From positions 1 through 64,000 of the forward strand of contig NW_006500279.1 in the NCBI RefSeq assembly GCF_000471905.2: a DNA stretch of 64,000 nt, in the 5' to 3' direction. Of this stretch, positions 30,901 to 41,348 are shown one piece after another. The notes beneath the pieces were generated by a model. That model was not told the DNA's origin. It ran no database searches and saw only the letters and a program-made list of their open reading frames with translations. This DNA comes from Amborella trichopoda (taxonomy: Eukaryota > Streptophyta > Magnoliopsida > Amborellales > Amborellaceae). Position 1 is the stretch's first letter; every line of letters begins with the position of its first letter. The translations under genes and the position numbers were made by a program.

Positions 30901-33900
30901 TTTTACTCAAAAACGAGGTCATTATATTTTTCTTTACTAGATGCTATTTTTTCTTTCCCAAAATTACCTCAATTTTATCTTTTTTAACTACACACTCCTC
31001 GGTTTATTTTGATTACCGAAGAGCGCCTCGGATTATTATTTTTAACCAAAGAAATACCTCAAGTTGCTTTTCTTTACCATATTTAATTATTAGTTTTAAT
31101 GAAAAGTAGCTCAATTTATTTTTAAAACGAAAAAGATCTCGGTTTATTTTAATTTCAAAAATTTACTTCAATTTATTATTTGACCAAGAAAATACTTCAA
31201 ATTATTTTTCTTTATCTCATTTTATTCTTTTTTGCCAAATAATTCCTCAATTTATTTGTAAACCAAAAATACCTCAGTTTATTCTGATTTGCCAAAAGCT
31301 CCGCAATTTATTTTTTTTAGAAAAAGGCACTAAATAATTGATTTTATTTACCTCATTTTCCTTTTTGAAAAAAAGTATCTCAATCTTTTATTCGGATGAA
31401 AAATACTTCAGTTTCTTTTTCGTTTACAAAAAAGTATCTCATTTAATTTTTTATCAAAAAATGCCGCAAATTATTTTTTCTTTCCTCGTTTTATTTTTTT
31501 ATTACAAATAAGAGCATACTAATTTATTTTTTTTCACAACAAATACAACAAATTATTTTTATTTTTCTTTACCTCATTTTTTTTTTTGTTCTAGAAAAAA
31601 ATACCCTGATTTATATTTTATCAAAAAAAATGCTTCAAATTATTTTCCCTTACATCATCTTATTTTTTATTGCCTAAAAGTAGCCCATTTTAATTTTATA
31701 TAAAAAATAATTGAGTTTTTTTTTTAATTACCAAAGGGTACCTCAACTTATTTTCTTTACAAAAAATCCGCAAATGATTTTTCTTTACCTGATTTTTGTT
31801 TTTATTACCAGAAAGTACATCTTTTTAATCTTTCAAGAAAAAAATTAGCCCAAATTAGTCTTATTTTTTACTAGCGAAAAGTTCGTCGATTTATCTTTTT
31901 CCTCAAAAATACCTCATTATATTTTTCTTTACCTTTCACATAAGTACCTCAAATTATTATTTTTTGTGTCACTTTGTTATGTATTTCCAAATAATTCTTC
32001 AATTTATTTTTCAAACGAAAAATACCTCAGTTTATTCTAATTTGCAAAGAGTACCTCAATTTATTTCGTTAGCAAAAAAAACCTGAGTTTATTTATCTTT
32101 ACCTAACCTTAATTTTTTTTTTTAATGGAATAATACCACAAATTAGTTTTCTTGACCTCAATTTTTTTTTTTTACAAAAACGTACCTCTATTTATTTTTC
32201 TAACGAAAAATATCCGAGTTATTGTCAATCATCAAAAAGTAGCTCAATTTATTTTTTTTACCAAAAAGTACCTCACATTATTTTTCCTTAAGAAATTTTT
32301 TTTTTTTTTTACCAAAACGCACCTCAAATTACTATTCTTTACCATATTTTAACTTTTATTTTTATTGAAAAGTAGCTCAATTTATTTTTTAAAAGGAAAC
32401 TATCTTAGTTTATTTTAATTTCCAAAATTTACCTCAATTTATTATTTGACCAAGAAGATACCTCAAATTATTTTTCCTTACCCTAGTTTATTTTTCATTA
32501 TCAAAAGGCACATCAATTTTTTTTATTAACAAATAATACATCAAAATAATTTTTTTTTTACCTAATTTTATTTTTCATTCCCAAAAACACCTCAACCGAT
32601 TTGTTTACAAAACAGAAATACCTAGATTTATTTTAATTTCCAAAAAGTTACTGAATTTCCTTTTTTACTCAAAAACTACGTCATTATATTTTTCTTTACC
32701 TGATGTTATTTTTTCTTCCCCAAAATTACCTCAATTATTATTATTTTTTACCAAAAAATACCTCACATTATTTTTCTTTATCTCATTTTATTCTTTATTA
32801 CCAAATAATTCCTCAATTTATTTGTAAACGAAAAAATAACTCAGTTTATTCTGATTTGCCAAACGTACCTCAATTTATTTTATTTGGCAAGAAGCACCTC
32901 AAGTTATTTTTCTTTACCTCGTTTTTATTTTTTATTACAAAAAAGTTCCTCATTTTAATTTTCAAAATGAAAATGCCTTGGTTTATTGTTAATTACAAAA
33001 AAGTAGCACAAATTAGTATTTACCAAAAAAACACCTCACATTATTTTTCCTTTCGTCATTTTATTTTTTATTACAGAAAAGCGCCTCGATTTATTTTTTT
33101 ACAAAAAGTACATCAAATTATTTTTCTTTGCCTCATTTTATTTTTCCAAACGAAAAAATATCTCAAACTATTTTTCTTTACCTCATCTTTTTTTTTCGGT
33201 CACCAAGAAGTACCTCAGTTTATTTTAATTATCGTAGAGTACCTCAATTTATCTTTTTTACCTACACACACCTCGGTTTTTTTTAATTACCGAAGAGCGC
33301 CTCGGATAATTATTTTTAACCAAAGGAATACCTCAAGTTGCTTTTCTTTACCATATTTAATTATTAGTTTTACTGAAAAGTAGCTCAATTTATTTTTAAA
33401 AAGAGAAAGATCTCGGTTTATTTTAATTTCAAAAATTTACTTCAATTTATTATTTGACCAAGAAAATACTTCAAATTATTTTTCTTTATCTCATTTTATT
33501 CTTTTTTGCCAAATAATTCCTCAATTTATTTGTAAACCAAAAATACCTCAGTTTATTCTGATTTGCCAAAAGCTCTGCAATTTATTTTTTTTAGAAAAAG
33601 GCACTAAATAATTGATTTTCTTTACCTCATTTTCTGTTTTATTGAAAAAAAGTATCTCAATCTATTATTCAGATGAAAAATACCTCAGTTTCTTTTTTGT
33701 TTACAAAAAAGTATCTCAATTAATTTTTTATGAAAAAATGCCGCAAATTATTTTTTCTTTCCTCGTTTTATTTTTTTATTACAAATAAGAGCATACCATT
33801 TTATTTTTTTTCATAACAAATACAACAAATTATTTTTATTTTTCTTTACCTCATTTTATTTTTTGTTCCAGAAAAAAATACCCTGATTTATATTTTATCA

Positions 33901-36831
33901 AAAAAAATGCTTCAAATTATTTTCCCTTTCATCATCTTATTTTTTATTACCTAAAAGTAGCCCATTTTAATTTTATATAAAAAATAATTGAGTTTTTTTT
34001 TAAATTACCAAAGGGTACCTCAACTTATTTTCTTTACAAAAAATTCGCAAATGATTTTTCTTTACCTGATTTTTGTTTTTATTACCAGAAAGTACATCTT
34101 TTTATTCTTTCAACAAAAAAATTAGCCCAAATTAGTCTTATTTTTTACTAGCGAAAAGTTCGTCGATTTATTTTTTTCCTCAAAAATACCTCATTATATT
34201 TTTCTTTACCTTTCACATAAGTACCTCAAATTATTATTTTTTGTGTCACTTTGTTATGTATTTCCAAATAATTCTTCAATTTATTTTTCAAACGAAAAAT
34301 ACCTCAGTTTATTCTAATTTGCAAAGAGTACCTCAATTTATTTCGTTAGCAAAAAAAACTTGAGTTTATTTATCTTTACCTAACCTTAAATTTTTTTTTT
34401 AATGGAATAATACCACAAATTAGTTTTCTTGACCTCAATTTATTTTTTATTACAAAAACGTACCTCAATTTATTTTTCTAACAAAAAATATCCGAGTTAT
34501 TGTCAATCATCAAAATGTAGCTCAGTTTATTTTTTTTACCAAAAAGTACCTTACATTATTTTTCCTTACGGAATTTTTTATTTTTTTTTTACCGAAACGC
34601 ACCTCAAATTACTATTCTTTACCATATTTTAACTTTTATTTTTATCGAAAAGTAGCTCAATTTATTTTTTAAAAGGAAACTATCTTAGTTTATTTTAATT
34701 TCCAAAATTTACCTCAATTTATTATTTGACCAAGCAAATACCTCAAATTATTTTTCCTTACCCCAGTTTATTTTTCATTATCAAAAGGCACATCAATTTT
34801 TTTTATTAACAAATAATACATCAAAATAAATTTTTTTTTACCTAATTTTATTTTTCATTCGCAAAAACACCTCAACCGATTTGTTTACAAAACAGAAATA
34901 CCTCGATTTATTTTAATTTCCAAAAAGTTACTGAATTTCATTTTTTACTCAAAAACTACGTCATTATATTTTTCTTTACCTGATGTTATTTTTTCTTCCC
35001 CAAAATTACCTCAATTATTATTATTTTTTACCAAAAAATACCTCACATTATTTTTCTTTATCTCATTTTATTCTTTGTTACCAAATAATTCCTCAATTTA
35101 TTTGTAAACGAAAAATAACTCAGTTTATTCTGATTTGCCAAACGTACCTCAATTTATTTATTTTGGAAAAAAGCACCTCAAGTTATTTTTCTTTACCTCG
35201 TTTTTATTTTTTATTACAAAAAAGTTCCTCATTTTATTTTTCAAAATAAAAATACCTTAGTTTATTGTTAATTACAAAAAAGGTAGCACAAATTAGTATT
35301 TACCAAAAAAACACCTCACATTATTTTTCCTTTCGTCATTTTATTTTTTATTACAGAAAAGCGCCTCGATTTATTTTTTTACAAAAAGTACATCAAATTA
35401 TTTTTCTTTGCCTCATTTTATTTTTCCAAACCAAAAAATATCTCAAACTATTTTTCTTTACCTCATCTTTTTTTTTCGGTCACCAAGAAGTACCTCAGTT
35501 TATTTTAATTATCGTAGAGTACCTCAATTTATCTTTTTTACCTACACACACCTCGGTTTATTTTAATTACCGAAGAGCGCCTCGGATTATTATTTTTAAC
35601 CAAAGAAATACCTTAAGTTGCTTTTCTTTACCATATTTAATTATTAGTTTTACTGAAAAGTAGCTCAATTTATTTTTAAAACGAAAAAGATCTCGGTTTA
35701 TTTTAATTTCAAAAATTTACTTCAATTTCTTATTTGACCAAGAAAATACTTCAAATTATTTTTCTTTATCTCATTTTATTCTTTTTTGCCAAATAATTCC
35801 TCAATTTATTTGTAAACCAAAACATACCTCAGTTTATTCTGATTTGCCAAAAGCTCTGCAATTTATTTTTTTTAGAAAAAGGCACTAAATAATTGATTTT
35901 CTTTACCTCATTTTCTGTTTTATTGAAAAAAAGTATCTCAATCTATTATTCAGATGAAAAATACCTCAGTTTCTTTTTTGTTTACAAAAAAGTATCTCAA
36001 TTAATTTTTTATCAAAAAATGCCGCAAATTATTTTTTCTTTCCTCGTTTTATTTTTTTATTACAAATAAGAGCATACCAATTTATTTATTTTCATAACAA
36101 ATACAACAAATTATTTTTATTTTTCTTTACCTCATTTTATTTTTTGTTACAGAAAAAAATACCCTGACTTATATTTTATCAAAAAAAATGCTTCAAATTA
36201 TTTTCCCTTACATCATCTTATTTTTTATTACCTAAAAGTAGCCCATTTTAATTTTATATAAAAAATAATTGAGTTTTTTTTTAAATTACCAAAGGGTACC
36301 TCAACTTATTTTCTTTACAAAAAATCCGCAAATGATTTTTCTTTACCTGATTTTTTTTTTATTACCAGAAAGTACATCTTTTTATTCTTTCAACAAAAAA
36401 ATTAGCCCAAATTAGTTTTATTTTTTACTAGCGAAAAGTTCATCGATTTATTTTTTTCCTCAAAAATACCTCATTAAATTTTTCTTTACCTTTCACATAA
36501 GTACCTCAAATTAATTTTTTTTTTGTCACTTTGTTATGTATTTCCAAATAATTCTTCAATTTATTTTTCAAACGAAAAATACCTCAGTTTATTCTAATTT
36601 GCAAAGAGTACCTCAATTTATTTCGTTAGCAAAAATAACCTGAATTTATTTATCTTTACCTAACCTTAAATTTTTTTTTTAATGGAATAATACCACAAAT
36701 TAGTTTTCCTGACCTCAATTTATTTTTTATTACAAAAACGTACCTCAATTTATTTTTCTAACGAAAAATATCCGAGTTATTGTCAATCATCAAAAAGTAG
36801 CTCAATTTATTTTTTTTACCAAAAAGTACCT
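27927..36831 (+). repeat. Right sub-block: youngest HOR subfamily
   Basis: Units in this block share derived deletions. From 27.9 kb on, about 15 bp is missing just before TTCACATAAG, so CTTTACC runs straight into TTTCACATAAG. From 30.2 kb on, a further 24 bp is missing, giving TTTACCTAACCTTAAT. Both deletions persist in the copies at 30198, 31964, 34241 and 36523. The last units are very similar to one another over long stretches. The period is also shorter, about 2.28 kb. This is a stepwise derived subfamily at the right side of the array. Confidence 0.8.
30198..31963 (+). repeat. Shortened HOR copy (1766 bp)
   Basis: This interval is about 0.51 kb shorter than its neighbours. The break is near 30,972. 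There, the segment following AAAATTACCTCAATT jumps to the one reading TATCTTTTTTAACTACACAC, which normally lies about 0.5 kb further on. Both breakpoints fall in near-identical monomer starts, so unequal exchange between monomers is the likely cause. Confidence 0.8.
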
Positions 36832-37267
36832 GGTATTTTTCCTTTGAATAATAGATTGAGATACGTTTTTTCAATAAAACAAAAAATGAGGTAAAGAAAT
36901 TAATTATTTGGTGCCTTGTTCTAAAATCAACAAATTGAGGTACTTTTGGCAAATCTGAATAAACTGAGATATTTTTCGTTTACAAATAAATTGAGGAATT
37001 ATTTCGTAAAAAAGAATAAAATGAGATAAAGAAAAATAATTTGAGGTGTTTTATTGGTCAAATAATAAATTGAGGTAAATTTTTTAAATTAAAATAAATT
37101 GTGATCTTTTTCATTTTAAAAATAAATTGAGCTACTTCTCAGTAAAATTTATAATTAAATATCGTAAAGAAAAGCAACTTGAGGTATTTCTTTGGTTAAA
37201 AATAATAATCTGAGGTGCTCTTCGGTAATTAAAAATAACCGAGGTGTGTTCAGGTAAAAAAGATAAA

Positions 37268-37340
37268 TTGAGGTACTCTATGGTAATTAAAATAAACTGA
37301 GGTACTCTATGGTAATTAAAATAAACTGAGGTACTTCTTG
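37268..37340 (-). repeat. Short tandem duplication inside inverted block
   Basis: A monomer containing GAGGTACTCTATGGTAATTA is present twice in immediate succession here. Other HOR copies have one such monomer at this place, next to the one containing ACTTCTTGGTGACC. It is a local monomer gain. Confidence 0.75.
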
Positions 37341-37450
37341 GTGACCGAAAAAAAAGATGAGGTAAAGAAAAATAGTTTGAGATATTTTTCGGTTTCGAAA
37401 AATAAAATGAGTCAAAGAAAAATAATTTGATGTATGTTTTGTACAAAAAT

Positions 37451-37824
37451 AAATCGAGGCGCGTTTCAGTAATAAAAAATAAAATGACGTAGGGAAAAAT
37501 AATGTGAGGTGTTTTTTTGGTAAATACTAATTTGTGCTACTTTTTTGTAATTAACAATAAACTAAGGTATTTTTATTTTGAAAAATAAAATGAGGAACAA
37601 TTTTGTAATAAAAAATAAAAATGAGGTAATGAAAAATAAATCGAGGCGCGTTTCAGTAATAAAAAATAAAAGGACGTAAGGAAAAATAATGTGAGGTGTT
37701 TTTTTGGTAAATACTAATTTGTGCTACTTTTTTGTAATTAACAATAAACTAAGGTATTTTTTTTTGAAAAATAAAATGAGGAACGTTTTTGTAATAAAAA
37801 ATAAAAATGAGGTAAAGAAAAATA
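37451..37824 (-). repeat. 187-bp tandem duplication inside inverted block
   Basis: The segment starting AAATCGAGGCGCGTTTCAGT at 37,451 is repeated from 37,638. The two copies follow each other directly and differ by only a few substitutions. Forward HOR units carry this segment once. It accounts for most of the extra length of this unit. Confidence 0.85.
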
Positions 37825-39755
37825 ACTTGAGGTACTTTTTGCCTAAATAAATAAATTGAGGTACGTTTGGCAAATTAGAATAAATTGAGTTATTTTTCGT
37901 TTACAAATAAATTGAATAATTATTTGGTAATAAAGAATAAAAGGAGATAAAGAAAAATAATGTGAGCTATTTTTTGGTAAAAAAAAAATAGTAATTGAGG
38001 TAATTTTGGGGAATAAAAAATAGCATCAGGTAAAGAAAAATATTATGTCTTAGTTTTTGAGTAAAAAAAGAAATTCAGTAACTTTTTGGAAATTAATATA
38101 AATCGAGGTTTTTCTGTTTTGTAAACAAATCGGTTGAGGTGTTTTTGGGAAAGAAAAAAAAATTAGGTAAAAAAAAAATTATTTTGATGTATTATTTGTT
38201 AATAAAAAAATTGATGTGGCTTTTGATAATTAAAAATAAATTGGGGTAAGGAAAAATAACTTCAGGTATTTTCTTGGTTAAACAATAAATTGAAGTAAAT
38301 TTTGGAAATTAAAATAAACTAACGTAATTTCCGTTTAAAAAATAAATTGAGCTACTTTTCGATAAAAAAAAAATGTTAAATTATGGTATAGAATAGTAAT
38401 TTGAGGTGCATTTCGGTAAAAAAAAAACAAAAATGCCGTAAGGAAAAATAATGTGAGGTACTTTTTGGTAAAAAAAATAAATTGAGCTACTTTTTGATGA
38501 TTGACAATAACTCTAGTATTTTTTGTTAGAAAACTAAATTGAGGTACTTTTTTGTAATAAAAAAAAAAATGAGGTCTAGGAAAATAATTTGTGGTATTAT
38601 TCCATAAAAAATAATAATTAAGGTTGTTTTTGAAAATAAAAAAAGAATTAAGTAAGGATAAATAAATTGAGGTTTTTTTCGCTAAAGAAATAAATGGATT
38701 TGCAAATTAGAATAAACGGAGGAATTTTTTGTTTGAAAAATAAATTGAGGAATTATTTAGAAACACATAATATAATGACACAAAAAAAAATAATTTGAGG
38801 TACTTATGTGAAAGGAAAAATAATATCAGATAAAGAAAAATATAATGAGGTATTTTTGCAGAAAAAAATAAATCGATGAACTTTTCGCTAATAAAAAATA
38901 AAACTAATTCGGGATATTTTTTTGTTAAAAGAATAAAAAGATGTACTTTCTGATAATAAAAACAAAAATCAGGTAAGGAAAAATCATTTGTGGATTTTTT
39001 GTAAAGAAAATAAATGAAGCTACCCTTTGGTAATTAAAAAAAAAACTCAGTTAGTTTTTATATAAAATTAAAATGGGCTACTTTTAGGTAATAAAAAATA
39101 AGATGATGTAAGGGAAAATAATCTAAAGCATTTTTTTTGATATAATATAAATCAGGGTATTTTTTTCTGGAATAGGAAATAAAATGAGGTAAAGAAAAAT
39201 AAAAATAATTTGACGTATTTGTTGTGAAAAAAATAAATTGGTGTGCTCTTATTTGTAATAAAAGAATAAAACGAGGAAAGAAAAAATAATTTGCGGCTTT
39301 TTTTGATAAAAAATTAATTGAGATACTTTTTTGTAAACAAAAAAGAAACTGAGGTATTTTTCATTTGAATAATAGATTGAGATACTTTTTTTCAATAAAA
39401 CAAAAAATGAGGTAAAGAAAATTAATTATTTGGTGCCTTTTTCTAAAATAAACAAATTGAGGTACTTTTTGCAAATCAGAATAAACTGAGGTATTTTTCG
39501 TTTACAAATAATGTGAGGAATTATTTGGTAAAAAAGAATAAAATGAGATAAAGAAAAATAATTTGAGGTATTTTCTTGTCAAATAATAAATTGAGGTAAA
39601 TTTTTGAAATTAAAATAAACTGAGATCTTTTTCGTTATAAAAATAAATTGAGATACTTTTCAGTAAAATTAATAATTAAATATGGTAAAGAAAAGCAACT
39701 TGAGATATTTCTTTGGTTAAAAATAATAATTTGAGGCGCTCTTCGATAATTAAAA

Positions 39756-40967
39756 ACACCTCAGTTAATTTTAAATACCGTAGAGTACCTCAAATTATTT
39801 TTTTAACCACAGAAATACCTCGAATTACTTTTCTTTAGCATATTTATTTGTTATTTTTACCGAAAAGTAACTCATTTTATTTTTAAAATGGAAAATATGT
39901 CAGTCTATTTTAATTTTCGAAATTTACCTCAATTTATTGTTTGACCAAGAAAATACCTCAAATTATTTTTCCTTGCCCCATTTTAATTTTTTTATTACCA
40001 AAAGGTTCCTCACATTGTTTTTTAACAAAAAAAATACATCAAAACAAATTTTCTTTTACCATATTTTATTTCTTATTATCGAAAATCCCACAACCGATTT
40101 GTTTACAAATAAAAAACATCAATTTATTTTAATTACCAGAAATTTACTGAATTTCTATTTTTACAAGAAAAAATGCATCATTATATTTTTCTTTACCTTA
40201 TGTTATTTTTTTTCCCCCAAAGTCTCCTCAATTTTCTTTATTTTTTAACAAAAAATACCTCAATTTTTTTTTCTTTTTCTAATTTTATTTTTTATAACCA
40301 AATAATTCGTCAATTTATTTGTAAACAAAAAATACCTCAGTTTATTCTGATTTGCCAAACGTACCTCGATTTATTTATTTTAGCAAAACGCACCTCAAAT
40401 TATTTTTCTTTACCTCATTTTTATTCTTTATTTCTATGAATAACCTCAACTTATTTTTTACCAATTAACAGCACCAATTATTTTTCTTTGTCTCATTTTA
40501 TGTTTTGTTGCAAAAAAGTACCTCAATCTATTATTCAAATGAAAAATACCTCAGTTTATTTTTTGTTACCAAATAGTATCTAAATTTATTTTGTATAAAA
40601 AATGCCGCAAATTATTTTTTCTTACCTCATTTTAATTTTTATTACAAAAAAGTGCTCACCAAATTTTTTTTTCCACAATAAATACACCGAGTTATTTTTA
40701 TTTTTCTTTACCTCATTTTATTTTCGTTTGCAAAAAAATTGCCCCTATTTATGTTCTAACCAAAAAATGCCTCAAATTCTTTTCCTTCGTATCATCTTAG
40801 TTTTTTATTTCCTAAAAGTAGCTCTTTTTATTTTTATATAAAAAATACCTGAGTTTTTTGTTTTTTTTAATTACCAAATGGTACCTTAATTTATTTATTT
40901 TTTACAAAAAGTCCTCAAATTATTTTTCTTTTCATTATTTTGTTTTTTATTACCAAAAAGCACATCT
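39756..40967 (+). repeat. Older satellite form, left edge of retroelement insertion
   Basis: The array is forward again but visibly diverged from the 2.3-kb HOR. In monomer order it matches the island at 57.4-61.3 kb: CACCTCAAATTATTTTTC, a monomer with ATGAATAACCTCAACTTA, then one with AACAGCACCAATTA. It ends at CACATCT (40,961-40,967), where non-satellite sequence starts abruptly. The reading frames in it are repeat by-products. Confidence 0.88.
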
Positions 40968-41158
40968 AGGCTTCAGCCTCCAAGGCAGAAACTCATGTTG
41001 CCTTCTGTCCATGGACCCCATTCTCTACTTCAGCTAATAGACACGACCCTTGCCTGCTCAAGAAAAGTAGAGTAGTCCAAATCTCAGGCTCGATTCTGGA
41101 GTGAGGTCCACAGCAGCCTCAAGAGTAAGCATAAGAGGGGCCTGCAGATTTTGACCAG

Positions 41159-41231
41159 GTAAGCCTCCAAGGCAGTTCAGGTCACCACCCTTGGTGACCT
41201 CCTGCCGCATAACCCCTTTTTCCCTCTTTAG
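41159..41231 (+). other. Possible 73-bp intron in the leader
   Basis: CAG|GTAAGC at 41,157-41,164 is a good plant 5' splice site. A pyrimidine run, CCCCTTTTTCCCTCTTTAG, ends at 41,231 as a good 3' splice site. The length is close to the lower limit for plant introns. The hairpin lies inside it. There is no transcript evidence, so this is only a candidate. Confidence 0.25.
41171..41206 (+). other. Hairpin in the retroelement leader
   Basis: AGGTCACC (41,179-41,186) and GGTGACCT (41,193-41,200) form a perfect 8-bp stem around the 6-nt loop ACCCTT. GGCAG (41,171-41,175) and CTGCC (41,202-41,206) can extend it after a small internal bulge. Stable leader hairpins in retroelements can serve packaging or dimerisation, but nothing here proves a role. 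Confidence 0.6.
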
Positions 41232-41348
41232 ACTTTAGAACCTGATCAAGTCCAAGAATACTGCTCGGTGATCACTGCCCAGAAGCCATGGTCCCAAGAT
41301 CTTCAAGAACCGGTCCTCACACGATCGGCGTACAAGGCTCGAGTCTAG

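Larger units (their letters stand above)
1..36831 (+). repeat. A+T-rich higher-order satellite array, ~2.3 kb period
   Basis: The block is a tandem array whose long unit is about 2.3 kb. An anchor motif recurs at 1201, 3516, 5835, 8151, 10471, 12789, 15090, 17390, 19683, 20973, 23297, 25626, 27927, 30198, 31964, 34241 and 36523. The spacings are 2315, 2319, 2316, 2320, 2318, 2301, 2300, 2293, 1290, 2324, 2329, 2301, 2271, 1766, 2277 and 2282. Each long unit is built from about 60 short monomers, each starting near TACCTCAA or TACCTCAG and ending in an A-run. They come in two sizes, about 28-31 bp and about 49-52 bp. The + strand is very T-rich and nearly lacks G. Open frames of 60-250 codons occur here, but they follow the repeat, change frame from copy to copy and match no family I recognise, so I call none of them genes. 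Confidence 0.97.
36832..39755 (-). repeat. Inverted satellite block (~2.9 kb)
   Basis: The satellite changes strand abruptly after GTACCT at 36,831. From there the + strand shows the complement of the monomers (TTGAGGTA, TTTTTCGTTT), rich in A and G-containing and poor in C. It returns to the forward orientation near 39,755. Read on the - strand, the block spans about 1.25 HOR units. The motif around AATAATAGATTGAGATAC occurs at about 36,845 and again at about 39,368. It lacks the two deletions typical of the adjacent right sub-block, so it is not a simple flip of its immediate neighbour. Nothing coding is seen. Confidence 0.93.
40968..41348 (+). other. Retroelement leader (5' untranslated) region
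   Basis: This is non-satellite sequence between the junction and the first gag-like reading. No LTR end and no tRNA-complementary primer-binding site are visible, so the real 5' end of the element is probably missing. It holds a strong hairpin (41,171-41,206) and a possible short intron (41,159-41,231). Confidence 0.6.

Noticed and set aside
1201-36700. Many + strand open frames of 60-250 codons with Phe/Ile/Tyr/Leu/Lys/Ser-rich products
   Set aside because: They are translations of the satellite. They recur once per 2.3-kb unit, start at non-ATG codons, shift frame when a monomer gains or loses a base and resemble no protein family. The near absence of G on this strand removes TAG and TGA stops.
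1-36831. CRISPR-like array
   Set aside because: Short repeats recur regularly, but the intervening pieces are themselves related, repeat every 2.3 kb and vary between 28 and 52 bp. There are no cas genes and the setting is a plant genome.
36758-37446. Minus-strand open frames
   Set aside because: They are the same satellite translations seen elsewhere on the + strand, reversed because this block is inverted.
1-40967. Organellar (mitochondrial or apicoplast-like) A+T-rich genome or low-complexity protist genome
   Set aside because: The array is tandem and hierarchically ordered, contains no genes or tRNAs, and is interrupted by plant-type LTR retroelements with balanced base composition.
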